A DNA stretch of 5,778 nt. Origin: Chitinophagales bacterium (GTDB lineage: Bacteria; Bacteroidota; Bacteroidia; Chitinophagales; JAHDHT01). The position numbers and the translations under genes are program-made. The notes below the pieces were generated by a model. The model did not search any database. It was not told the origin of the DNA and saw only the letters and a list, made by a program, of their open reading frames with translations. Positions 1 through 5,767 of the stretch are shown piece by piece. Location of the stretch: positions 13,170 through 18,947 of the forward strand of contig JAHDHT010000066.1 of the NCBI GenBank assembly GCA_020631175.1. Reading direction: 5' to 3'. Every line of letters starts with the position of its first letter. Within the stretch, counting starts at the first letter, position 1.

Positions 1-740
1 CCAAGAAAAGATTCATTGTATTGTCCGTAAACAGAACCTTCTTTACCGAAAGCAGGATTTTTATAAAGAATATCACAATTCACCAGATAAAGAGCATTTG
101 CAGTAACATTGACTCCGATGCCTAAAAATAAAACAGCATCTAAACCAAGATCATCATAAAATTGATCTCTGAATTTAATGGCTTTAGGCATAACTCCAAA
201 AGCAGAACCGGTGAGTTTTCTATATCCTTCCGGAGTGCCGGTTTCGCCGTCAGTAATCGTCATTAGTTTTAAAAGTTTTTTATCTTTTATTTCGATTGAA
301 TTATATAATTCCTGTTTCTCAGGGGTGTCCAAATATTCTTCAGGCTCTAATAAAGTCATGTCTCTATCAGAAAAAGATTTTTTCATTCCTTCGATAGAGT
401 TATTATATATATCCTGAATTAAAGCATCAGCAAATTGTTTAGTTGCACCAACTTTTGAGACTGTACTATAATAATATCCTTCTGTAATGTAGGTTTCTTC
501 GGTGTCATCTAAATAAAAGGTTATGATGCCGACCCGTTTTGGTAAAACATAATCGTCTTGAGTAACCAGGCCTTTTTTAATATTCCATTTTTTTATTTGA
601 TCGCTTCCCTGACTGAGAATCGCTTTTTCTAATTTTTTTTCGTTTTCAAAAAGTTTTTCAAGTCCTTTACTTTGAGCGCTTGTTGTGTAGTTAATGCATA
701 CCATTACAAGACACAACACGAAGGTGCAGGTAGTTTTCAT
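1..740 (-). CDS. Exported protein of unknown function, C-terminus off the left edge
   Basis: Reading the minus strand from ATG at 740-738 gives 246 codons with no stop up to the window edge, so the gene is 3'-truncated by the window and not broken. The first 22 residues look like a type I signal peptide: K2, a hydrophobic core (FVLCLVMVCI), then TTSA|QS with likely cleavage after A22. Export to the periplasm or outside is therefore inferred; C15 makes a poor lipobox. The mature part is charged and lysine/glutamate-rich. Residues about 69-79 (RVGIITFYLDD) and about 202-215 (GLDAVLFLGIGVNV) look like beta-strands, and a helix (FADALIQDIYN) lies between them. This order, together with LLEPEEYL, loosely recalls periplasmic CsgG/LpoB/TolB-N-like folds (strand, helix, late strand with an 'xADAVL' pattern), but this is only a guess. 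I recognise no family and assign no function. The ATG fits because the signal peptide begins at it and a promoter lies about 30 nt upstream. No Shine-Dalgarno is present; the leader is A-rich. Confidence 0.85.
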   Translation of the reverse strand, partial: MKTTCTFVLCLVMVCINYTTSAQSKGLEKLFENEKKLEKAILSQGSDQIKKWNIKKGLVTQDDYVLPKRVGIITFYLDDTEETYITEGYYYSTVSKVGATKQFADALIQDIYNNSIEGMKKSFSDRDMTLLEPEEYLDTPEKQELYNSIEIKDKKLLKLMTITDGETGTPEGYRKLTGSAFGVMPKAIKFRDQFYDDLGLDAVLFLGIGVNVTANALYLVNCDILYKNPAFGKEGSVYGQYNESFL

Positions 741-776
741 TGTTAGTAGTTTTTTGTTTTGTAATAAGAGTCAATT

Positions 777-807
777 CAAAGTAAGGTGAAAAAAACATGA
801 CTGTCAA
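777..807 (-). promoter_or_regulatory. Bacteroidota-type promoter of the exported-protein gene
   Basis: On the minus strand, TTG (complement of 805-807) is followed after exactly 20 bases by TTACTTTG (complement of 777-784). The Bacteroidota sigma-A consensus is TTG, a spacer of about 17-23, then TANNTTTG. The match differs at one position in the -7 box (TT instead of TA), and the TTTG core and spacing are ideal. Transcription would start near 770, leaving a leader of about 30 nt before the ATG at 740. Confidence 0.6.
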
Positions 808-850
808 GGCTTTACATAGGATTCAATGTGTTTCTTTCCTTTATTAAACT

Positions 851-868
851 TTTTAGCTGCAGCTAAAA
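851..868. repeat. Perfect 18-bp palindrome, operator-like
   Basis: TTTTAGCTGCAGCTAAAA is identical to its own reverse complement across all 18 bases and has no central spacer. It sits in the 215-bp region between two divergent genes, about 105 bp before the sulfotransferase ATG and about 45 bp upstream of the -33 box of the minus-strand gene. A terminator is not expected between divergent genes, and no central loop is available for a good hairpin, so binding of a dimeric regulator is the simplest reading. No known operator was recognised. Confidence 0.5.
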
Positions 869-901
869 CATATCTTTTTAATTTTAAAAATTCGGCTAGA
901 T

Positions 902-923
902 ATACTTTGATGTATTATCTTTA
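902..923 (+). promoter_or_regulatory. Possible weak promoter(s) of the sulfotransferase gene
   Basis: Two degenerate -7 boxes lie 33-54 bp before the ATG: ATACTTTG at 902-909, which keeps the TTTG core, and TATCTTTA at 916-923, which keeps TANNTTT but ends in A. Neither has a TTG at the proper distance upstream. The assignment is tentative, and the gene may be weakly expressed or depend on an activator, perhaps through the palindrome at 851-868. Confidence 0.25.
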
Positions 924-955
924 TGTGAGTTAAACAGCAGACCCTAAAACTTTAT

Positions 956-1723
956 ATGGACTCAAATTCCATTCTCACTATTAATACGGTTGGATTTATT
1001 GTTGTTGGTACTCAAAAAGCCGGCACAAGTTCATTGCATCATTATTTAAAAAATCATCCGGAAATTGGATTGGCTAAAATGAAGGAGGTGCATTTTTTCG
1101 ACCGGGAAATAAATTTCAAACAGACACCTGATTACAATATTTACTTAAAGCAATTTGATTTTAATCAGCAAAAGAAAATCTATGGAGAGCTTACACCTAT
1201 CTATATGTATTGGAAGGAAAGTTGTTCACGAATATGGAATTATAATCCTGATATAAAGTTAATTTTCATTTTACGAAATCCGATTGAACGTGCTTTTTCG
1301 CACTGGAATATGGAGTTTGATCGTGGAAATGAAAAACATGACTTTCATTATTGTATTCGGAATGAGCAGCTACGTTTAAAAAACGGATCTTTACAACAAC
1401 GTCGTATTGTATCTTATTGCGACCGTGGCTTTTATGCTGAGCAGATTCGAAGATTTAAGAATCGTTTCGATGAAGAACAACTATTGTTTATTAAGTATGA
1501 AGATTATGTCGACTATCAAGAAAAGATATTGAATGAAATTTTCGATTTTCTTGAAGTAGATTGTGCTAAATTCAGTTTTGAACCTGCACGTATACACAAC
1601 CGTTTTAAGCATTCCAATTTAAATAATGAAGATCGAGTTTATTTAAAGGACCTTTTTGCCTCGAACATTCAAGAAGTTGAACAATTGTTGCAATGGGATT
1701 GCAATGATTGGTTAGCTGTTTAA
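956..1723 (+). CDS. PAPS-dependent sulfotransferase (Sulfotransfer_1 type, NDST-like)
   Basis: This 255-residue protein is predicted to transfer a sulfuryl group from PAPS to an acceptor hydroxyl or amine, most likely on a glycan or lipid. Residues 14-27 hold a beta-strand and the 5'-phosphosulfate loop GTQKAGTSSL with the key lysine K21. KEVHFFD (43-49) and GELTPIYMYW (77-86) follow; E78 lies where the catalytic base sits in heparan N-sulfotransferase domains. The 3'-phosphate-binding strand and helix at 103-117 (IFILRNPIERAFSHW) carry R107 and S115. The C-terminal part (DLFASNIQEVEQLL, then DCNDW) has the usual ending of the family, and the length is normal for a single soluble domain. No signal peptide or membrane segment is seen, so it should act in the cytoplasm. 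The next internal Met is residue 42, past the PAPS loop, so the start at 956 is needed. It ends in tandem TAA TAA stops. It stands alone: no glycosyltransferase or PAPS-synthesis gene is adjacent, so the acceptor is unknown. Confidence 0.92.
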   Translation: MDSNSILTINTVGFIVVGTQKAGTSSLHHYLKNHPEIGLAKMKEVHFFDREINFKQTPDYNIYLKQFDFNQQKKIYGELTPIYMYWKESCSRIWNYNPDIKLIFILRNPIERAFSHWNMEFDRGNEKHDFHYCIRNEQLRLKNGSLQQRRIVSYCDRGFYAEQIRRFKNRFDEEQLLFIKYEDYVDYQEKILNEIFDFLEVDCAKFSFEPARIHNRFKHSNLNNEDRVYLKDLFASNIQEVEQLLQWDCNDWLAV

Positions 1724-1740
1724 TAAGAAACGGTTTTATC

Positions 1741-1876
1741 TAGCCCCGGTTGTAGCGGAAAACCACCGGATGCAAATACCTGAAGCTTTGTTTTGAGAAG
1801 GCTGACGGAGGAAGACAAGCAAAGCATTAGCTGAAGTGTTTGCGCATACGGTGCTTTGCAGTGAAAAACGGGTGAG
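1741..1876 (+). ncRNA. Candidate structured intergenic RNA or element (TAGCCC type)
   Basis: Beginning 17 nt after the sulfotransferase stop, this stretch starts TAGCCCCGG and ends AACGGG. From memory, that layout (TAGCCC..., G-rich end, downstream of genes) resembles a recurrent intergenic element of Flavobacteria and relatives, possibly the Flavo-1 RNA class; this identity is unverified. Seen directly: CCGGT 1746-1750 pairs with ACCGG 1765-1769. GCAAATAC 1772-1779 pairs with GTGTTTGC 1836-1843 (one G-U), enclosing GCTTTG 1785-1790 with CAAAGC 1820-1825. CCC 1744-1746 can close on GGG 1870-1872. GCAAAGCA 1819-1826 can instead pair perfectly with TGCTTTGC 1852-1859, so two hairpins exclude each other. 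A T6 run lies at 1880-1885. It may act as a 3'-end or terminator structure for the sulfotransferase mRNA, or be an independent RNA. Its boundaries are approximate. Confidence 0.5.
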
Positions 1877-2040
1877 GATGTTTTTTGGATGGATGGAGGT
1901 TGTTGCTGCTAGAAGTGCAGACTCCAGTTAAAATTCAAGTTCAAGTTCATTTACACCTCCCAGTATTGCTTAACCAATCGCTTCAACTCTTGGAGCAATA
2001 TCCTCGCAAATATATTTGCTCACCCTCCTCAAGGAGGGAC
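1877..2040. other. Gene-free stretch with short inverted repeats, no convincing gene
   Basis: This is the middle of the 376-nt convergent gap between the sulfotransferase and ahcY. It contains GGAT repeats at 1887-1896 and a TTCAAG TTCAAG TTCA tandem at about 1934-1949. A 14-bp perfect palindrome, GCAAATATATTTGC, lies at 2006-2019, nested with GAGCAA 1993-1998 and TTGCTC 2016-2021. CCCTCC and GGAGGG (2023-2028 and 2033-2038) form a tight hairpin with a TCAA loop. CGCTTCAA at 1979-1986 recurs inside the terminator stem at 2053-2059 only in part (CGCTTCAA). A 60-codon plus-strand frame at 1885-2067 is leucine- and glutamine-rich but resembles no protein and runs into the terminator stem, so it is not called. 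Confidence 0.5.
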
Positions 2041-2043
2041 ATT

Positions 2044-2074
2044 AAAAAAGCCGCTTCAATTGCTTGAAGCGGCT
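2044..2074 (-). terminator. Intrinsic terminator of ahcY
   Basis: Read on the minus strand, an 11-bp perfect GC-rich stem (AGCCGCTTCAA, loop GCAA, TTGAAGCGGCT; 2074-2049) is followed at once by a T6 run that includes the last stem base (complement of 2044-2049). It lies about 25 nt beyond the ahcY stop at 2100. On the plus strand the hairpin is followed only by CTGTATTTTC, so it should act mainly for ahcY and at most weakly for transcripts arriving from the sulfotransferase side. Confidence 0.9.
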
Positions 2075-2099
2075 CTGTATTTTCGACTAATCTTTTGGA

Positions 2100-3410
2100 T
2101 TAGTATCTGTAGTATTCCGGTTTGTATGGACCGTCAACAGGAACGCCGATATAATCAGCCTGATCTTGCGACATAGTTTCTAATTCCACACCGATTTTAG
2201 CTAAATGTAATCTTGCTACTTTCTCATCTAAATGCTTCGGTAACATATACACTTTGTTCTCATACTTATCACTGTTGTGCCATAACTCTAACTGCGCTAA
2301 AGTCTGGTTTGTGAAAGAGTTTGACATAACGAAACTTGGGTGGCCTGTAGCACATCCTAAGTTTACTAAACGACCTTCTGCTAATAAGATGATGTCGTTT
2401 CCGTCTACCGTATATTTGTCAACCTGAGGTTTGATTTCCTCTTTTGTAGCTCCGTGATTATCGTTTAACCATGCTACATCGATCTCGTTATCGAAATGAC
2501 CAATGTTACAAACGATCGTCTTGTCTTTCATGTTTTCGAAGTGCTGTCCGCTAACGATGTCTTTATTACCTGTTGCAGTAACTACGATGTCAGCTCTTGG
2601 AATTGCTTTTTCCATAGTTGTAACTTCAAATCCGTCCATTGCAGCCTGAAGCGCGCAAATCGGATCAATTTCAGTAACGATTACTCTTGCACCTGCACCT
2701 TGTAATGAAGCGGCAGAACCTTTTCCTACATCACCATATCCGGCAACAACAGCAACTTTACCTGCAATCATTACATCAGTAGCTCTTCTGATCGCATCTA
2801 CTAATGATTCTTTACATCCGTATTTGTTATCAAACTTAGATTTAGTAACAGAATCGTTAACATTGATCGCTGGTAACATTAAAGTACCGTTCTTTTCACG
2901 ATCGTATAAACGGTGAACACCCGTAGTTGTTTCTTCAGAAAGACCTTTAATGTTAGCTACTAACTCAGGGTATTTATCGAATACCATGTTCGTTAAATCG
3001 CCACCATCATCTAAGATCATGTTTAAAGGCTTGCTTTCATCTCCAAAGAATAAAGTCTGCTCAATTGCCCAGTCAAATTCTTCTTCAGACATACCTTTCC
3101 AGGCGTAAACAGCGATACCTGCATCAGCAATTGCTGCAGCAGCGTGATCTTGTGTTGAGAAGATGTTACAAGAAGACCAGGTAACTTCTGCACCTAAGTC
3201 AACTAAAGTTTCGATCAAAACAGCTGTTTGGATAGTCATGTGTAAACAACCGGCGATACGCGCACCAGCCAATGGCTTTTTACCTTTGTATTCTTCACGA
3301 ATAGCCATTAAACCCGGCATTTCAGCTTCAGCTAATTTGATTTCACGACGACCCCAACCTGCCAGGTTGATGTCTTTTACTTTGTACTTTAATGTTGTGT
3401 CAACAGTCAT
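2100..3410 (-). CDS. ahcY: Adenosylhomocysteinase (S-adenosyl-L-homocysteine hydrolase)
   Basis: AhcY is the cytosolic NAD-dependent, tetrameric enzyme that reversibly splits S-adenosylhomocysteine into adenosine and homocysteine, relieving product inhibition of SAM-dependent methyltransferases and feeding homocysteine to methionine synthesis. The 436 residues match a full-length family member. Substrate-domain residues equivalent to those in the human enzyme are present: H57 in CLHMT, D135 in LDDGGDLT, E160 in SEETTTGVH, K190 and D194 in VNDSVTKSKFDN, and C199. The Rossmann NAD motif GYGDVGKG spans 224-231. GHFDNEID and GHPSFVMSNSF carry the later active-site histidines. The C-terminal tail DGPYKPEYYRY holds K430 and Y434, which reach into the neighbouring subunit's NAD site. 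The ATG at 3410 gives a normal N-terminus (LKYKVKDINLAGWGRREI) and lies about 30 nt from the predicted transcription start. It forms its own transcription unit with an upstream promoter and a terminator at 2044-2074. No SAH or SAM riboswitch fits in so short a leader. Confidence 0.98.
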   Translation of the reverse strand: MTVDTTLKYKVKDINLAGWGRREIKLAEAEMPGLMAIREEYKGKKPLAGARIAGCLHMTIQTAVLIETLVDLGAEVTWSSCNIFSTQDHAAAAIADAGIAVYAWKGMSEEEFDWAIEQTLFFGDESKPLNMILDDGGDLTNMVFDKYPELVANIKGLSEETTTGVHRLYDREKNGTLMLPAINVNDSVTKSKFDNKYGCKESLVDAIRRATDVMIAGKVAVVAGYGDVGKGSAASLQGAGARVIVTEIDPICALQAAMDGFEVTTMEKAIPRADIVVTATGNKDIVSGQHFENMKDKTIVCNIGHFDNEIDVAWLNDNHGATKEEIKPQVDKYTVDGNDIILLAEGRLVNLGCATGHPSFVMSNSFTNQTLAQLELWHNSDKYENKVYMLPKHLDEKVARLHLAKIGVELETMSQDQADYIGVPVDGPYKPEYYRY

Positions 3411-3446
3411 ATATAAGTTTTATATTGGTATTATCAATTTCGGGCG

Positions 3447-3454
3447 CAAAGATA
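3447..3454 (-). promoter_or_regulatory. -7 box of the ahcY promoter
   Basis: The minus strand reads TATCTTTG here, a perfect TANNTTTG, followed by CGCCC. The predicted start near 3441 leaves a leader of about 30 nt to the ahcY ATG at 3410. The nearest TTG upstream (complement of 3481-3483) is 26 bases away, longer than the usual spacer, so the -33 element is weak or non-canonical. Confidence 0.7.
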
Positions 3455-3478
3455 CGTCATTTCCGCCTAATATCTATA

Positions 3479-3563
3479 TTCAATTGAAAGACGTTTAACT
3501 TGTTCAATTGTTGTAAAGATTTACAAGTATTATTCCACTTGTTCATCAACAAAAGCTTTGTTG
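3479..3563. promoter_or_regulatory. Cluster of inverted and direct repeats between divergent promoters
   Basis: Within 85 bp between the ahcY and acyltransferase promoters lie several exact repeats. TTCAATTGAA at 3479-3488 is a 10-bp palindrome, and TTCAATTG recurs at 3503-3510. ACTTGTTCA occurs at 3498-3506 and again at 3537-3545. TTGTAAA-GA-TTTACAA at 3511-3526 is a perfect 7-bp inverted repeat, and ACTTGT 3498-3503 pairs with ACAAGT 3523-3528 around it. CAACAAA-AGC-TTTGTTG at 3547-3563 is another 7-bp inverted repeat, about 35 bp upstream of the plus-strand -7 box. These could be regulator binding sites for one or both genes. Short AT-rich repeats arise easily by chance, so confidence is modest. 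Confidence 0.4.
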
Positions 3564-3597
3564 CAAATTTCCTTATACGCTATCCTGTTCAAACACC

Positions 3598-3605
3598 TAT
3601 ATTTG
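3598..3605 (+). promoter_or_regulatory. -7 box of the acyltransferase-crotonase operon promoter
   Basis: TATATTTG is a perfect TANNTTTG match. Transcription would begin near 3612, giving a leader of about 20 nt before the ATG at 3632. No TTG lies at the right distance; TTA at 3573-3575 (spacer 22) is the nearest substitute. The leader contains no Shine-Dalgarno sequence. Confidence 0.6.
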
Positions 3606-3631
3606 CCGCATAAAGCAATTATTATCGAATT

Positions 3632-4948
3632 ATGACCAGATGGAGTTGGGATTATGCATTAATTAAATTTTTCACCAAACGAGCCTTGTGGCTGTATTTC
3701 GGGAAAAATGAAGCTTATGGGGTTCATCATGTTCCAACCGATAAACCGGTGATGTTTGCCGCCAATCATCAGGGCACTTTTATGGATGGTGTTTTAATGG
3801 TCTGGAAAACGCCATTACAAATCTCCGTCCTGGCCCGGGCAGATATTTTTAAAACTAAAATGGCGCGGCGTTTACTTAAGGTAGTGAAGATTGTTCCGAT
3901 TTATCGAAAAAGGGATAAGGTGGATGTTGTTTCGAAAAATGAAGATGTTTTCAGAGATTGTTACACACATTTTAACGAAAACAGAGGTAGCATTATGATT
4001 TACCCGGAAGGCAATCAATCTTTGATTCGCCATTTGAGGCCTTTTAAAAAGGGAGTAGCGCGAATAGCTTTCGGGGCGGAAGAGTTAACCGATTTTAATT
4101 CTGATTTGGTTATTATTCCGACCGGTATTCATTATCGGGAACACAGAGCATTTCAAACGGACATTATGATTCAATTTTCGCCGCCTGTTTCGGTGAAAGA
4201 TTATAAGGATCTTTATGAAAAAGATAAAGAGCAGGCAATTACAACATTAACAGCAGATGTCCGCAAACGGGTTAAGCCTTTGATGTTTAATGTGGAGGAT
4301 GTTGATCGTTATGAAGAGCATTATGTATTGTTCGATATTTTGCGGCACGAATTTGAGCCTTCGAAATTTGACACTTTGAAGGAAGAAGTTGATCTTGAGC
4401 AAGAAAGAGAAAAGCGTTTTCGATTATTGAAAGAAGAAGATTCGGATGGATATAATAACTTGATGGATAAAGCTGCTGAGTTGAAAGAAAGATATAAGAC
4501 TTTAGATGTGCGGGACTGGCAATTTGCCGAAGGAAGGAAATATGATAAACTAAAGGCTGACCGTTTCTTTCTATTTGGATTACCTGCTTTTGCTGTTTGC
4601 TTTTTGAATGTTTTTCCTTGTTATTGTTTCATTAAATTTTTGTTGAAACGATTTAATGTGGGTGACAACTTTATGGGTTCAATGAAATTTGGTTTGGGAT
4701 TGTTTTTGGGTGGATTGTTTTTTATTTTCCAGGCAATTTTAATGGGCAGTTTATACTTTGGTTTCTGGGCTGGTCTGGTCTATCTTATTATGCTGCCATT
4801 GATGGGTGTTTTCTGGTATGACTGGAATCGCAATCATACAAAAAGAAAGCATTGGATGCGTTTTGAAGGGTTAGAAAAAGATGGTCGGACGGATGAGGTA
4901 GCAGCTTTACGAAATGAAATTAAAGAAAACTTACAAAAACTATTTTAG
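3632..4948 (+). CDS. Membrane-anchored PlsC-type glycerolipid acyltransferase
   Basis: The N-terminal half (about residues 20-230) is an LPLAT/PlsC acyltransferase domain. Such enzymes move an acyl group from acyl-ACP or acyl-CoA to a lysophospholipid or related acceptor at the inner face of the membrane. Motif I is NHQGTFMD (N45, H46, D52). H and D are five residues apart, not the usual four; I recall the same spacing in Bacteroidota relatives. VPIYRKRD (88-95) fits motif II, YPEGNQS (124-130) fits the EGTRS-like motif III, and IIPTGIHY (161-168) fits motif IV. A charged, helical linker rich in K and E follows (about 235-305). Hydrophobic segments at about 312-337, 351-372 and 376-396 then predict two or three membrane spans, and a basic tail ends the protein. 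At 438 residues it is far longer than plain PlsC (about 240). The true acceptor is unknown, so plsC is not assigned. Its TAG stop abuts the ATG of the next gene. Confidence 0.88.
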   Translation: MTRWSWDYALIKFFTKRALWLYFGKNEAYGVHHVPTDKPVMFAANHQGTFMDGVLMVWKTPLQISVLARADIFKTKMARRLLKVVKIVPIYRKRDKVDVVSKNEDVFRDCYTHFNENRGSIMIYPEGNQSLIRHLRPFKKGVARIAFGAEELTDFNSDLVIIPTGIHYREHRAFQTDIMIQFSPPVSVKDYKDLYEKDKEQAITTLTADVRKRVKPLMFNVEDVDRYEEHYVLFDILRHEFEPSKFDTLKEEVDLEQEREKRFRLLKEEDSDGYNNLMDKAAELKERYKTLDVRDWQFAEGRKYDKLKADRFFLFGLPAFAVCFLNVFPCYCFIKFLLKRFNVGDNFMGSMKFGLGLFLGGLFFIFQAILMGSLYFGFWAGLVYLIMLPLMGVFWYDWNRNHTKRKHWMRFEGLEKDGRTDEVAALRNEIKENLQKLF

Positions 4949-5767
4949 ATGATAATTTTTACTGCAGAACAGGTATCTGAATTCAGCAATTATACATACG
5001 CTTTTATTGAAACAAGCTTACAAGATCATGTCTTTACTTTAACCTTAAGTCGTGAAGCAAAAAAGAATGCATTGCATCCTCAGATGGTAAATGAAATTGC
5101 TATGGCGATGCAATATGCACATTCGAATAAGGATGTTTGGGTTTTAGTGATTGCTGCTAAGGGAAATGTTTTTTGTGCCGGAGCCGACTTAAAAGCTTTT
5201 GCCGGTATTATCGAACCCAACGATAGTACGGTGCCGGTACCGGATACGGCGGTTTTAATTGGTGAATTATTTAATAAAGTGCATAAACCAACGATCGCCC
5301 GGGTTGAAGGTGATGTGTATGCAGGTGGATTTTTCTTTTTGGCCGGATGTAATTATGTTGTCGCTTTAGACCATGTGAAATTCGGATTACTGGAAGTGAA
5401 GCGTGGCCTCTACCCTTTCCAGGTGATGGCTGCTTTATTACAAGTGATGCCTTCGAGAAAAGTGATTGATTGGTGTATTCGCGGATATATTTTGCCGGTT
5501 TCAAAAGCGGAAGAATATGGATTAGTAACGCATATGGTAGGGGCTGAAGATATTGATGGCGTAATTGAAGGGATTTGTAATGATATTAAAGAGAATTCCC
5601 CTTCTGCAATTCGTTATGGTTTAGCAGCATATGATCACATAAAAGGTGCGGCTGAAGATCATGCTTATTTGTTTGAGATGTTGCAAAAAACGATTTCATC
5701 GAAAGATGGCGTGGAGGGATTGAAGGCTTTTCGGGAGAAGCGAAAGCCGGTTTGGACGGGGGAATGA
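4949..5767 (+). CDS. Enoyl-CoA hydratase/isomerase family (crotonase fold) protein
   Basis: The 272-residue protein has the crotonase fold, which binds acyl-CoA thioesters and stabilises an enolate in an oxyanion hole. FCAGADLKAF (75-84) supplies the first oxyanion-hole strand and CoA contact, and GDVYAGGFFFLAGCN (121-135) is the second, with G127 as the expected hole residue. FGLLEVKRGLYP (145-156) keeps E149, equivalent to the second catalytic glutamate (E164) of rat mitochondrial hydratase. The first glutamate (E144 there) is replaced by F130, and the usual CD of the following helix is CN. It is thus a divergent member, maybe a methylglutaconyl-CoA-hydratase-like or isomerase-type enzyme; the substrate is unresolved. 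The EVKxGLxP wording recalls the LiuC group. No signal peptide is seen, so it is cytosolic. The ATG directly follows the acyltransferase TAG with no spacer, implying co-transcription and translational coupling. No Shine-Dalgarno is present. Residues 1-18 precede the domain and are poorly conserved in look, but no better start exists. It ends TGA at 5765-5767. Confidence 0.9.
   Translation: MIIFTAEQVSEFSNYTYAFIETSLQDHVFTLTLSREAKKNALHPQMVNEIAMAMQYAHSNKDVWVLVIAAKGNVFCAGADLKAFAGIIEPNDSTVPVPDTAVLIGELFNKVHKPTIARVEGDVYAGGFFFLAGCNYVVALDHVKFGLLEVKRGLYPFQVMAALLQVMPSRKVIDWCIRGYILPVSKAEEYGLVTHMVGAEDIDGVIEGICNDIKENSPSAIRYGLAAYDHIKGAAEDHAYLFEMLQKTISSKDGVEGLKAFREKRKPVWTGE

Noticed and set aside
178..417. 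79-codon plus-strand open frame at the left end
   Set aside because: It is antisense to the exported-protein gene, which has a signal peptide and promoter; the plus-strand frame has neither.
741..955. CRISPR, tRNA or attachment site in the intergenic regions
   Set aside because: No regularly spaced long repeats, cloverleaf or integrase-type direct repeats were seen in this or the other two gaps.
1885..2067. 60-codon plus-strand open frame in the convergent gap
   Set aside because: It shows no recognisable protein features, has no promoter, overlaps several hairpins and ends inside the ahcY terminator stem; it is most likely chance.
2496..2705. 69-codon plus-strand open frame inside ahcY
   Set aside because: It is antisense to the NAD-binding region of ahcY and has no start signals or recognisable protein pattern.
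3411..3447. SAM or SAH riboswitch ahead of ahcY
   Set aside because: The predicted leader is only about 30 nt and holds no conserved riboswitch core or stem.
3163..3498. 111-codon plus-strand open frame antisense to the 5' end of ahcY
   Set aside because: It is the complement of a strongly conserved coding region and also spans the ahcY promoter; its length is explained by the codon use of ahcY.
5234..5243. 10-bp palindrome CCGGTACCGG in the crotonase gene
   Set aside because: It lies within ordinary codons of a loop region and is short enough to be chance; no regulatory role is suggested.
5271..5504. 77-codon minus-strand open frame
   Set aside because: It is antisense to the core of the crotonase gene, whose motifs are clear.
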